Source: Gemmatimonadota bacterium (GTDB taxonomy: Bacteria > Gemmatimonadota > Gemmatimonadetes > Gemmatimonadales > GWC2-71-9). From it: DNA of 21,151 nt. The position numbers and the translations under genes were made by a program. Where the stretch lies: positions 1 to 21,151 of the forward strand of contig SMVY01000147.1 in assembly GCA_004357415.1 (NCBI GenBank). Reading direction: 5' to 3'. Below are positions 9,132 to 19,214 of this stretch, one piece after another (within the stretch, counting starts at the first letter, position 1; each line of letters opens with the position of its first letter). Under the pieces are notes generated by a model, which made no database searches, was not told the origin of the DNA, and saw only the letters and a program-made list of their open reading frames with translations.

Positions 9132-9962
9132 TCATGACAGACGCTCCACCACGCGCGTCACCAACCGAGTCAGCGACGGTTCGGCTTTCTTGGCCACGGC
9201 GATGATCCGTTCGATGCTCGCTGCCTCGAGCGCGTCCGGGAGGCACTGGTCGGTGATGATTGACACACCCATGACACGCATGCCGGCGTGGATGGCCACG
9301 ATCACCTCGGGCACGGTCGACATGCCGACGACGTCTCCCCCGATAGTGCGGAGCATCCGATACTCGGCCCGCGTCTCGAGGTTGGGTCCCGGGATGCCCA
9401 CGTACACCCCTTCACGGAGAGTCACCTGGAGGTCCACCGCGGCCTGGCGAGCGATGGCACGCAACCCGGCGTCATAGGGTTCGGACATGTCGGGAAAGCG
9501 CGGGCCGAGCGCCTCGTCATTGATGCCGATGAGGGGGTTGTCACCCAGGAGATTGATGTGATCCTCGATCAGCATGAGGTCGCCGGGCTGCCACAATGGG
9601 TTCATCCCGCCACAGGCGTTGGATACCAGCAGGACCCCGGCGCCGAGCGCGCGCATGACCCGCACGGGGAAGGTGACCTGGTCGAGTCGGTACCCCTCGT
9701 AGCGGTGGAACCGTCCCTGCATGGCCACGACAGGACGTCCGGCCAGCCTACCGAGGAGCAGGCGCCCGGCGTGCGATTCGACGGTCGAGATCGGGAAGCC
9801 GGGGATGGTGTCGTACGGTACGGCACTCTCGACCTCGATGACCTCCGCCAAGCCGCCCAGGCCGGTCCCGAGGATGATGCCGATTTCCGGCACCAGAGCC
9901 GTGTGCCGGCGAACCGCCGCGACGGCCCCGTCGATACTATCGGCGAGGTTGGGGTAGGTCAT
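9132..9962 (-). CDS. Trimeric-type purine nucleoside phosphorylase
   Basis: A 276-residue cytoplasmic enzyme of the PNP/MTAP family that splits purine nucleosides with phosphate into base and (deoxy)ribose-1-phosphate. Motifs: GTGLGG at 32-37, GRFHRYEGY at 83-91, SNACGGMN at 114-121, GPNLETRAEY at 192-201 with base-binding E196, and GMSTVPEVI at 213-221. At the position of human PNP N243 this protein has D238 (IITDQC). Asp there is typical of enzymes that accept 6-aminopurines such as MTAP, so substrate preference is uncertain. The ATG at 9962 overlaps the divIVA stop as ATGA, and ileS follows after 16 bases. With hpt in the same window it could feed purine salvage. Confidence 0.92.
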   Translation of the reverse strand: MTYPNLADSIDGAVAAVRRHTALVPEIGIILGTGLGGLAEVIEVESAVPYDTIPGFPISTVESHAGRLLLGRLAGRPVVAMQGRFHRYEGYRLDQVTFPVRVMRALGAGVLLVSNACGGMNPLWQPGDLMLIEDHINLLGDNPLIGINDEALGPRFPDMSEPYDAGLRAIARQAAVDLQVTLREGVYVGIPGPNLETRAEYRMLRTIGGDVVGMSTVPEVIVAIHAGMRVMGVSIITDQCLPDALEAASIERIIAVAKKAEPSLTRLVTRVVERLS

Positions 9963-10474
9963 GCCTGCCGCTTGAGCGGCACCTCCACCTGGGGGAGCGG
10001 CGTGGCTGAGACATGGGCTTCGAGGCCTTCGACCTCACCCATTTGCCGTTCCAGCAGGCCTCGGAGATTGGTGACGTAGCTGGCAAACTGCCGTTGGGCC
10101 TCTGCCAGGCGACCGTGGATGAGCTGCTCCATGCGGGTGGCTTCCTCTACCATCCGGACCGCTTCGGCCTTGGCCTCGCGCACGATAGCCTCGGCCTCGC
10201 GGGTGGCCTGCTCCTCGACGTCGACCCGCAGTTGCTGGGCCGCGAGTAGGGCTTCGTTCATGGCGCGTTCCCGGTCACGGAACGCCCGCAACTGCTCCTG
10301 GAAATTGCCCAGCCGCTCTTCCATCTGCGCGCGCTGGCGCATGAGCCGCTCGATTTCGTCCGCCAGCCGGTCCTTGAAGTCCTCGACCTCCCGCCGGTCG
10401 AACCCCCGGACCGCTCGTCGGAATTCCTGTCCCCGGACATCGTGAGGTGTGAGATGAAAGGCGTCTTCAGTCAT
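9959..10474 (-). CDS. divIVA: DivIVA-family coiled-coil protein
   Basis: A 171-residue cytoplasmic protein. The N-terminal segment LTPHDVRGQEFRRAVRGFD (residues 8-26) and the following EVEDFKDRLADEIERL match the DivIVA membrane-curvature-binding domain. A long charged coiled coil covers about 30-145 (for example EEQATREAEAIVREAKAEA). The C-terminal tail is Pro-rich and unstructured-looking. DivIVA proteins recruit division, polarity or cell-wall factors at poles and septa. The start at 10474 overlaps the yggS stop (ATGA), and its stop overlaps the phosphorylase start in the same way. Being next to a ylmE-type gene and close to ileS matches the Bacillus divIVA neighbourhood. The specific role in this organism is unknown. 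Confidence 0.88.
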   Translation of the reverse strand: MTEDAFHLTPHDVRGQEFRRAVRGFDRREVEDFKDRLADEIERLMRQRAQMEERLGNFQEQLRAFRDRERAMNEALLAAQQLRVDVEEQATREAEAIVREAKAEAVRMVEEATRMEQLIHGRLAEAQRQFASYVTNLRGLLERQMGEVEGLEAHVSATPLPQVEVPLKRQA

Positions 10475-11157
10475 TGGTGACGTTCCCCTAGAAGTACGGT
10501 TCCCAGGCGCAGCATCGTTGCCCCTTCTTCGACGGCGATCGGGTAGTCTCCCGACATCCCCATGGACAGCTCCGGCACGTCGAATCCAGCCGCCGTCGAT
10601 TCATCGCGCAGCCCGCGCAGGCGGGCGAAGGCTCGGCGCTGGACGCGTTCGTCCGGTGTGAGCGCGGCCATGGTCATGAGTCCGCGCACGTCGAGCCGGT
10701 CCAACGGGGCCATGGCCTCGAGCAGCGCTGCCAAATCCGCGGGGAGCACACCGCCCTTCTGCTCCTCGTCAGAACAGTTCACCTGAACCAGGACCGCTTG
10801 GCGCGTGCCCGGGGCGGCCCGCTTGTGGAGCTCGCGCGCCAACTCGATCCGGTCGACCGAGTGGATCAGCCTGAACCGGCCCACCACCTGACGAGCCTTC
10901 TTTCGTTGCAGGGACCCGATCAGGTGCCACTCGATGGGACAGTCAAGCAGAGATTCCTGCTTGCCGAGCGCTTCCTGCACCCGGTTCTCTCCAACCATGG
11001 TCAGCCCGGCGGCCACTGCGGCGCGAACCGCGTCCGGGCCATGGGTCTTGGTCACTGCCACGATCGACACGGGGTGCGTCCACCCGGTCCGATCTTGGCA
11101 AGCTGCGATCGTCTCACGGACCTGGGCGAGGCGCCCGGGCAGACCAGGGAAGCCCAT
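10471..11157 (-). CDS. yggS: YggS/YlmE-family PLP homeostasis protein
   Basis: A 228-residue PLP-binding protein with an alanine-racemase-like TIM barrel and no racemase C-terminal domain. The family helps keep free pyridoxal phosphate and amino-acid pools in balance; it is not known to be a conventional enzyme. K37 in VAVTKTH is the Schiff-base lysine. Other family motifs are GENRVQEA, EWHLIGSLQRKKAR, VLVQVNCSDEEQKGG, GLMTMA and SMGMSGDYPIAVEEGATMLRLG (phosphate binding). The ATG at 11157 gives the normal N-terminus. It follows the DUF2723 gene by 45 bases, one of the larger gaps here, so a promoter is possible but not clear. It overlaps divIVA by 4 bases. Confidence 0.95.
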   Translation of the reverse strand: MGFPGLPGRLAQVRETIAACQDRTGWTHPVSIVAVTKTHGPDAVRAAVAAGLTMVGENRVQEALGKQESLLDCPIEWHLIGSLQRKKARQVVGRFRLIHSVDRIELARELHKRAAPGTRQAVLVQVNCSDEEQKGGVLPADLAALLEAMAPLDRLDVRGLMTMAALTPDERVQRRAFARLRGLRDESTAAGFDVPELSMGMSGDYPIAVEEGATMLRLGTVLLGERHQ

Positions 11158-11202
11158 AGCGAGTGAAGTTATATAGGGAGCCGTGGCAATAGAAGCACTG
11201 CC

Positions 11203-13593
11203 CTACGGCAAGCGCGGCGCCGGGGAATCGCCGGCGGGTGGGCCCTCGAACTGTAGCTGCCTCAAGGCTGCCGTCACCGCGGGATTGGGTGACAGCGTGG
11301 CGGCGCGCTCCAGATTGGCCACCGTCCGGTCGTAGTCTCCCATGCCCTCGAAGGCATAGGCCAGTTGGGTAAAGGGAAGACTCAGACTGGCGGAGAAATT
11401 CCGGTTGGTGTCGTCTAACCTGGCGGCGTTGCCGTCCAGCAGTCCGGCGTAGCGGTAGGTATCCCACGCCAGACGCTCGGTGGTGGGGACGTCGAGTGTC
11501 GATCCGGTGATGCTGGCCGGCATGATCCCGCTCTGGGTGGTATCGGGCACTGCCGTTTGGACGGCTTGGACCAAACCCTGTTGCAAGAGATACCGGTCGA
11601 GATTGTAGTGCTGGCTCCCAGCCGTTATCGACCAGGCAACCGGTCGCCGGCCGAGGTTCTGCTGCAGGATTCGCAGCAGGACGACGTCGGCCAGATAGAG
11701 CGGAGTTCCGGCCGGCAGCGTGTGCATGATGGGCCCCAGCCTGAGGCCAACGGGCTGGTCGAGCAATCGCGGGATGGCGGCGGTCTGAATCTCCTGGTCG
11801 GTGAGGGTATGCGTCGGCCAGGTGGGCCGTTGGGGATTCAGGCCCTGCCATATGGGCGGGGCGGCCGCCTCGTCGAACGGACGGATGGGATTGTCCCGCA
11901 GCTGGCGGGCGTACCAGGACGTCTGGGCCAGGGCGATGCACACCACGGTGACGTCCCGGCGGATGCCGGCTACTTCCTGGGCCCACCACAGCGGGAAGGT
12001 GTCGTTGTCACCGTAGGTGAACAGGATACCGTACGGCGGCACCGAATTGAGGAGATTGAAGGCCACATCGGCAGCCAACATCGCTTCGGGCCCGTGGCGG
12101 CGCGTGGCGGCGGCCGCGTTGCCGACCACCGGCAATACCGCCAACACCGCCAGTCCGGCGACGGCGACCCGGGCCACCGGCCTGGTGAGCCTGGTGAGCG
12201 CCTCCCGGGCAAACGTCGTCAGGCCGATACCGGCCCACAGGCCCCAGACCACGAAACTCACCACGAAGAAGTAGTCCCGCTCGCGGACTTCGTGGTCGGC
12301 CGACAAGGGATACAGATCGAACCCGATGGAGTGCCCCGGCCGGAAGTTCATGTAGCCCATGAGGGCGATGCCGGTGGTCAGCCACAACACCGTCAGCAAC
12401 CACCAGGACGGCCGGTCGGCCCGCCACTGCGCCACCATCCCTTTGGCACCCAAGGTGAAGAACAACAGCATGGGCGCGACCCTAAGCGGGACGCGGAACA
12501 GCTCACCATCGATGGCCCGGCCGAACTGCCAACTGAAGTACTGGATGTAGTTCACTACCTGCAGCCACATGATGCTGAGGTTGCGGCCCGGATTCCCGGG
12601 CCCGCTCATGACGGTCGGGTCGTCGAACGGCGTGCGGGGTGGGTACTGGGCCCGGCGAATGACGTCCAGCAGCGCGCTGAACGTCGATGGGTCCGCCTCG
12701 TTGATGATCGGGTTTTGGCCGGCACGGATCCACAGGAACAGGTACGTCGTCATGCCGACGGAGGCCACCACCAGAGTCAGGATGGCGAAGGGCAACGCCC
12801 TCGCCGTCATGGCATACCCGGCCGCCACCAGGAAGCACACCCCACCGACCATGGTGAGCGTGGTATTGCCGAGGCCCGTGCCGATCAGGAGCGCCCACAC
12901 GCCGGCGACCACCCCGACGTGGGCCCACTCGTGCCGCCGCGCGTCCGGATCGGCCGCAGGCGACTTCAGCAGCGTAGCGCTCATGAAGGCGACCACCGCC
13001 GGCCCCGACAACAACGCCAACAGGTGATTGCCCATCGAGATACCGGCGAGATAGACGATCAACATCAGCCACCGGGCCTCCCGCCCTCCTCCCCTGGCTC
13101 GCTCGTGACGCCACAGGAAGCTGGCCCAGCAAATGGCCGCGATGGTGAAGGTGGCCACACTGTAGGCTTCGGTTTCGACGGAGTTCTGCCAATTGGTGAA
13201 GGTGAACGCGCCAATGACGGCCGCCGCCGCGGCCCCGCCGAGGGCCAGCCGATGCCGTTGTGGCTCAGCGAGATCGGCGGTGACGCGAACCAGAGTGTAG
13301 TGCACTACCAGAAAAAAGAAGGCGGCACCCGCCGCACTGAACGTGGCGCTCATCAGATTGAGACGCCAGGCGACCTCCCCCAGGGGAATCATCATGGACC
13401 ACACATGACCGAGGAGCACGAACAGAGGCGTCCCCGGTGGATGGGGGATGCCCAACGTGTGCACCGCGGCGATCAGTTCGCCCGCGTCCCAGAAGGTGAC
13501 CGTGGGTGCCAAGGTCAGGACGTAACCGGTCAGCACCAGGGCAAAGACGCCCATCGCCGCCAGGTAGGGCGGCTTCCATTGGGTGTTATCCAT
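11203..13593 (-). CDS. DUF2723 multi-spanning GT-C-type glycosyltransferase-like protein
   Basis: A 796-residue membrane protein with about ten hydrophobic segments between residues 10 and 500 and a soluble C-terminal part. Near the N-terminus it has FWDAGELI (34-41) and GIPHPPGTPL (48-57), the hallmark DxxE and HPPG motifs of DUF2723, in the first periplasmic loop where GT-C enzymes place their catalytic Asp (D36 here). The C-terminal region contains FTYGDNDTFPLWWAQE (G528 onward), also usual for the family, and ends in one TPR-like unit near 735-770. Human TMEM260 belongs to this family and is a protein O-mannosyltransferase, so a lipid-linked sugar donor and a secreted acceptor are plausible, but the substrate is unknown. 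GAGAGG precedes the ATG. It stands alone between folP (87-base gap) and yggS (45-base gap). Confidence 0.88.
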   Translation of the reverse strand: MDNTQWKPPYLAAMGVFALVLTGYVLTLAPTVTFWDAGELIAAVHTLGIPHPPGTPLFVLLGHVWSMMIPLGEVAWRLNLMSATFSAAGAAFFFLVVHYTLVRVTADLAEPQRHRLALGGAAAAAVIGAFTFTNWQNSVETEAYSVATFTIAAICWASFLWRHERARGGGREARWLMLIVYLAGISMGNHLLALLSGPAVVAFMSATLLKSPAADPDARRHEWAHVGVVAGVWALLIGTGLGNTTLTMVGGVCFLVAAGYAMTARALPFAILTLVVASVGMTTYLFLWIRAGQNPIINEADPSTFSALLDVIRRAQYPPRTPFDDPTVMSGPGNPGRNLSIMWLQVVNYIQYFSWQFGRAIDGELFRVPLRVAPMLLFFTLGAKGMVAQWRADRPSWWLLTVLWLTTGIALMGYMNFRPGHSIGFDLYPLSADHEVRERDYFFVVSFVVWGLWAGIGLTTFAREALTRLTRPVARVAVAGLAVLAVLPVVGNAAAATRRHGPEAMLAADVAFNLLNSVPPYGILFTYGDNDTFPLWWAQEVAGIRRDVTVVCIALAQTSWYARQLRDNPIRPFDEAAAPPIWQGLNPQRPTWPTHTLTDQEIQTAAIPRLLDQPVGLRLGPIMHTLPAGTPLYLADVVLLRILQQNLGRRPVAWSITAGSQHYNLDRYLLQQGLVQAVQTAVPDTTQSGIMPASITGSTLDVPTTERLAWDTYRYAGLLDGNAARLDDTNRNFSASLSLPFTQLAYAFEGMGDYDRTVANLERAATLSPNPAVTAALRQLQFEGPPAGDSPAPRLP

Positions 13594-13680
13594 TATCCTC
13601 TCGAACGAAATGTCGGAGCTTCGGGTTTCCCCTCGGGAGACGGACGAGCATCGCCGGCGGGCACCGATGGCGCCGGGCCG
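13594..13680. other. Longest non-coding gap, folP to DUF2723 gene
   Basis: This 87-base spacer is the longest in the window. It carries the GAGAGG ribosome-binding site at 13597-13602 next to the DUF2723 start. I see no convincing hairpin with a T-run and no clear -35/-10 pair. A weak or non-canonical promoter cannot be excluded. Confidence 0.5.
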
Positions 13681-14864
13681 TCACTCGGCCACTGAACGCG
13701 GCTCGCGCGCGGCGTGAGCCACTGCCAGCGCGTCGCGCGCGGGGCCGGGATCGTGGACCCGGAATATCTTGGCCCCACGCTCGTAGGCCAGCGCGCAGGC
13801 GGTTGCGGTCGCCACGTCGAGCTGTTCCACCGAACGACCCGTGGCCGCACCGAGGAAGCGCTTGCGCGAGGGACCGACCATGATGGGTCGACCCAGACTG
13901 GTGAGGGCCTCCAACTGATCGAGCAGCCACCAACTCTGGCTAACGCGCTTGGCGAACCCCAGACCGGGGTCGACCACGATCCGGTCCTCGGTAACACCGG
14001 CCAAGACGGCGCGCTCGATTCCCTCCCCCAGTTCGGCGATGATCTCGTTGAGAAGATCGTGGTACTCGGCGTGGTCGTAGGTCGCCATGTCGGCCACCGT
14101 GCCACGCGAGTGCATCAGCACCAGCCCGGCTCCGGCCGCGGCAACCACCGACAGGAGGTCGGGATCGAGCCGTCCTCCCGAAACGTCGTTGATGATCGAC
14201 GCGCCGGCGGTGAGACATTGCTCGGCCACTTCGGCCTTGACCGTGTCGACCGAGAGAGGAACGTCAGGTAGCCGGTGGCGAAGCGCCTCCACGACAGGCA
14301 GCACCCGTGCCAACTCGTCGGCAGCGGTGACGGGTTGGGGGCGGCCCGGCCGGGTCGATTCTCCGCCGATGTCCACCACGTCGGCCCCGGTATCGACCAG
14401 GTTCTGGGCGTGGTCGGCCGCGGCAGGGAGGTCGTGGTGTCGGCCACCATCGGAGAAGGAATCGGGCGTGACGTTCAGAATTCCGACGAGGAGCGGCCGG
14501 TCGAGGGAGAGCGATTGCCGGCCGATCGTCCAACTGGACGGGGCGATGCCCTGGAGGGCGAGTCCCACGGCATGGGCGATGCCTGCCAATTCCGGCGGGC
14601 CGCCCCAGGGTCGAGCGAGCGCGGACAGCCGGGCGCGGCTCCCGCCGATCACGGCCCAGTCGGCGCCGGTCAGGACATCGAGCCCCAGCTTCCCTCCGGC
14701 ATACAGGACCAGGCGCTCGAGGGTTGCCTGGTCTAGTCCGGTGGCGTGTACCGCTCCCGATTCGGCTCCCTCTGCCGCTGCGGTGGCTTGAGCGAGGTTC
14801 CACCCGTGATCCAGCAGCGTGTCTCGCAACCTGCCAGGTGTTGTGGCCGCCAGTGGAGTGACCT

Positions 14865-14868
<4 letters not shown>
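13681..14868 (-). CDS. folP: Dihydropteroate synthase with N-terminal extension
   Basis: A 395-residue enzyme that joins p-aminobenzoate to dihydropterin pyrophosphate in folate synthesis. The DHPS barrel starts near residue 125: ILNVTPDSFSDGG (130-142), GGESTRPG (168-175), SVDT (206-209), INDVSGG (226-232), MHSRG (252-256), DPGLGFAK (300-307), SRKRFLG (334-340) and RVHD (370-373). All main substrate loops are intact. Residues 1-120 form an extra domain absent from the E. coli enzyme (about 280 residues); it is rich in Ala and Leu and contains ERLVLYAGGKLGLDVLTGAD. Similar-sized N-terminal extensions occur in DHPS of some other deep-branching bacteria. The start is GTG at 14868, overlapping the ftsH stop as GTGA. 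The ftsH-folP pairing is also seen in E. coli. Confidence 0.95.
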
Positions 14869-16859
<1,991 letters not shown>

Positions 16860-16863
16860 TGTG

Positions 16864-17424
16864 CTATTCCAAATCCGCTATGAACGGAAGATGGCGAAAA
16901 TCCTCCGCGTGGTCGAGTCCGTATCCCACCAGAAAGGCCGGCGGGGCCGGGAACCCCACGAACCGCACGGCTTCCGGCGGTTCGGGAGCAATGTTCTTGT
17001 CCAACAGGGTACAGATCGCGAGGCTCCCCGGATGACGAGCTCGCAACACTTCGGTCAAACGTTTCATGGTCGTTCCCGTGTCGATGATATCCTCCACCAG
17101 GACGATGTGTTTCCCTGCCAATTCCGTTTCCGGATCGTACAGCAGCCGTACTCGTCCGCTGGACACGGTGTCGTTGCCATACGACGTGGCAACCAGAAAA
17201 TCGACCTGCAGCGGCCGGTGGATCTGCCGGACCAGGTCGCTCAGGAAAATGAAGCTCCCCTTGAGCAGGCCCAGCACCAGAAGCTCACCGTCGGGATACG
17301 CATCGGTGATCTCCCGACCCAACTCGGCCACCCGCCGGGCGATGGTCTCCTCGTCGAAGACGATCGACTTGACGGTCCGGCCGCCTGTCCGGCGGGTGAT
17401 GTCAGCTATATCCAACATCGACAC
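16864..17424 (-). CDS. hpt: Hypoxanthine(-guanine) phosphoribosyltransferase
   Basis: A purine salvage enzyme of about 186 residues that makes IMP or GMP from hypoxanthine or guanine and PRPP. The PRPP-binding motif VLVEDIIDTGTT (about 108-119), the LLKGSFIFLSDL loop, the flexible-loop SYGNDT segment and the C-terminal VGYGLDHAEDFRHLPFI are all typical. The start is taken as GTG at 17424 because GGAGG lies six bases upstream; ATG at 17418 is two codons inside and equally possible. A longer frame reaching 17601 lies inside tilS and is not family-like. The gene overlaps the tilS 3' end and precedes ftsH by 4 bases, as in the tilS-hprT-ftsH cluster of Bacillus. Confidence 0.95.
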   Translation of the reverse strand: MSMLDIADITRRTGGRTVKSIVFDEETIARRVAELGREITDAYPDGELLVLGLLKGSFIFLSDLVRQIHRPLQVDFLVATSYGNDTVSSGRVRLLYDPETELAGKHIVLVEDIIDTGTTMKRLTEVLRARHPGSLAICTLLDKNIAPEPPEAVRFVGFPAPPAFLVGYGLDHAEDFRHLPFIADLE

Positions 17425-18727
17425 GAACCGCCTCCGTTCCTTGCGCCGGGAGGAGGTCGTTAGAACGACACACCCCCGGAACCCATACCACACGACCCTC
17501 AGCTTCCACCACCGGCCAACGGCCCCGCCGCGAGCGAGGCACCTTGGCCTCCTGCAGACAGCGAACGACCGATCGATGCCCGGTCCCGCCCAGTGGCACA
17601 ATCCGGTCGCCGGCGCGCCCCGGCCTCACGGTGAGCGTGCCGGGCACGAACCAAGCCCGTGTCCCCCCGCGCTGCTGGCGCTCCGGCGCCGCCTCGGGCG
17701 TCCAAGTAACCGTCCACGACCCCCACCGGCAGGTACCGCTCGGCACATCAGCCACGGTGATGGGGCCGGCAGACCACTCGGGCGCGGGGCGGAGGAACCG
17801 CAGCCGCTCGAAGGCGATCTCCACCCGCCAGCCGCGGGGTAGTTCCACAATGGCGCCACTCCGTCCCCGGGCAGCGAATTCGACCACCCGCGCCGCCCGC
17901 GTCAATCCCAGGGGACAACCGAGCCGCCGGGCGATGGCCTGCACCAAGGCCCCGGCCAGACATGAATCATAGCCAGCGAGCACAGCAGCAGCAACGGAGC
18001 CGCCGTCGAGGTCATCCCGCCACCGTAGCTCCGGTAACACATCGAGCAACGCGTCCCAGGCCGCCCGGTTCTCGGCCGCCTGGGAAGCCAGCCCCACCAT
18101 ATCCCGGGCCAGGTCGGGGAAGCGGGTTTCGATCTTTGGCACCAGTTCGTGGCGCAGCCACGACCGGAGATGGCGGAGTTCCCGGTTGGCGGGATCGTCC
18201 CACCACTCGATGCCACGCTCAAGCACGTACTGCGCCAGTTCTTCCCGCCGAAATGGCAGGAGTGGGCGGATCAACGGACCCGCCACCGGTGCCATCCCCG
18301 CCAATCCGGCCGGTCCGCTTCCGCGCAGCACCCGCATGAGGACCGTCTCGACCTGGTCGTCGAGGCTGTGACCCAGCATGACATAGCGCGCGTCGTGGGC
18401 GCGTCGCATGTCCTCCAGAGCGCGGTACCGGTGTTCCCGAGCCTCTGTTTCCGAGGCGCCCGGCCCCAGCGCCAGTGACCTCACCTCGCATGGCAGTCCG
18501 TGGCTCCCAGCCGCAGCCCGGACCCGGTCGGCGACCGCGGCACTCTCGACCGCCACGCCATGGTCTACGTGGGCCACGATGAGCGAGAGGTGGTGTTGGT
18601 CGCGGGTCAGTACCAGGAGATCGAGGAGAGCGAGCGAATCCGGCCCGCCGGACACGGCTACCAGTGCCGTTGCGGGCTCCAGCCCCAAGGCAGACAGCGA
18701 CTCTAGAAACCGCTCGAGCACCCTCAT
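17402..18727 (-). CDS. tilS: tRNA(Ile)-lysidine synthetase
   Basis: A 441-residue enzyme that converts C34 of the CAU-anticodon tRNA-Ile to lysidine so it reads AUA and is charged with Ile. The N-type ATP pyrophosphatase P-loop SGGPDS is at 26-31. AHVDHG at 52-57 and GHSLDDQVET at 119-128 match the family (usually GHHxDDQ-ET; here His-121 is Ser). The segment RVLRGSGPAGLAGM and then PLLPFRREELAQYV are also diagnostic. The remainder covers the middle and C-terminal tRNA-binding domains. The ATG at 18727 has no visible Shine-Dalgarno site; the bases before it are pyrimidine-rich. It overlaps hpt by about 20 bases. Its product works on the same tRNA family as IleRS, encoded about 8 kb away. Confidence 0.95.
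   Translation of the reverse strand: MRVLERFLESLSALGLEPATALVAVSGGPDSLALLDLLVLTRDQHHLSLIVAHVDHGVAVESAAVADRVRAAAGSHGLPCEVRSLALGPGASETEAREHRYRALEDMRRAHDARYVMLGHSLDDQVETVLMRVLRGSGPAGLAGMAPVAGPLIRPLLPFRREELAQYVLERGIEWWDDPANRELRHLRSWLRHELVPKIETRFPDLARDMVGLASQAAENRAAWDALLDVLPELRWRDDLDGGSVAAAVLAGYDSCLAGALVQAIARRLGCPLGLTRAARVVEFAARGRSGAIVELPRGWRVEIAFERLRFLRPAPEWSAGPITVADVPSGTCRWGSWTVTWTPEAAPERQQRGGTRAWFVPGTLTVRPGRAGDRIVPLGGTGHRSVVRCLQEAKVPRSRRGRWPVVEAEGRVVWVPGVCRSNDLLPAQGTEAVRVDVGYS
17431..17435 (-). promoter_or_regulatory. Shine-Dalgarno site for hpt within the tilS coding end
   Basis: GGAGG sits 6 bases before GTG 17424 and 12 before ATG 17418. The spacing favours the GTG start. It lies inside the tilS reading frame, so the hpt ribosome site is embedded in the upstream gene. 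Confidence 0.6.
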
Positions 18728-18747
18728 GGGAGTAAGGGGGACGCCAT
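18724..18747 (-). other. Possible seven-codon minicistron overlapping the tilS start
   Basis: ATG at 18747 opens a frame of seven codons (MASPLLP) whose TGA shares bases with the tilS ATG (ATGA). GGGTG lies about seven bases before it, while tilS itself has no obvious ribosome site. It could feed ribosomes to tilS by coupling, or be chance. Confidence 0.2.
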
Positions 18748-18761
18748 GTTATCGCACCCGG

Positions 18762-19169
18762 TCAGCCGAGTGGGCCCGCGGATCCTGCGGCATCGAGAAT
18801 AAACCGTGGAATGTCGGCCGCGAAGGTAGAGCCGTCGGGGCGGGCAAACAGGTAGTGGCCTTCCATGTAGCCCTGAGGAGACCTGAGAACACAGAAACTG
18901 GAATACTCGTGCACTCCACCCGGCTCGAGCAGTGGCTGCTCTCCCACGACACCCTCACCCTCGACTTCGATGTCTTCGCCGACCGAATCGTGGATCAACC
19001 AGCGCCGTCGGAGCAATTGCGCCTGTTCGTCGCCGACGTTTTCAATGCGGACGAAGTAGGCAAAGACAAACTCCTGGTCGCCAGGGTTGGACCGGTCATC
19101 CAGAAAAAGCGGCCGCACGGTGATGCGCATGCCATGGCTGATCCGGTAGAAAAACTGGTGCTCGGACAT
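18762..19169 (-). CDS. apaG: ApaG domain protein
   Basis: A 135-residue small soluble beta-sandwich protein. The segments VRPLFLDDRSNPGDQEFVFAY, YFVRIENVGDEQAQLLRRRW, WLIHDSVGEDIEVEGEGVVG, LEPGGVHEYSSFC and GYMEGHYLF follow the ApaG domain from start to end. ApaG is an Fn3-like fold that is often linked to diadenosine tetraphosphate or divalent cation phenotypes in enterobacteria, but its molecular function is unsettled. The usual length is about 125. The ATG at 19169 gives the full domain. It lies 45 bases after the acid phosphatase gene and 34 before tilS. The normal enterobacterial partners apaH and rsmA are absent here. Confidence 0.93.
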   Translation of the reverse strand: MSEHQFFYRISHGMRITVRPLFLDDRSNPGDQEFVFAYFVRIENVGDEQAQLLRRRWLIHDSVGEDIEVEGEGVVGEQPLLEPGGVHEYSSFCVLRSPQGYMEGHYLFARPDGSTFAADIPRFILDAAGSAGPLG

Positions 19170-19214
19170 GCCGAAAGGTACCGCCCCCGCACCGGTTCCA
19201 GAAACCGCACTCCG

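Noticed and set aside
11158..11202. AT-rich TATATAAC before yggS as a promoter -10 box
   Set aside because: No -35 element at suitable spacing: the nearest TTGCCA is only 8 bases away. Left as a possibility, not annotated.
11557..13695. A 712-codon plus-strand open frame opposite the DUF2723 gene
   Set aside because: It is full of Arg, Gly, His and Pro with no domain, as expected for the antisense of GC-rich membrane-protein codons.
17425..17601. An N-terminal extension of hpt by about 60 codons
   Set aside because: It lies wholly inside tilS, its residues are not HPRT-like, and a Shine-Dalgarno site supports a start near 17424.
19170..19214. Weak hairpin CGGTT-TCTGG-AACCG between the acid phosphatase and apaG genes
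   Set aside because: The stem is short with no T-run and no sign of conservation; it is probably chance in GC-rich DNA.
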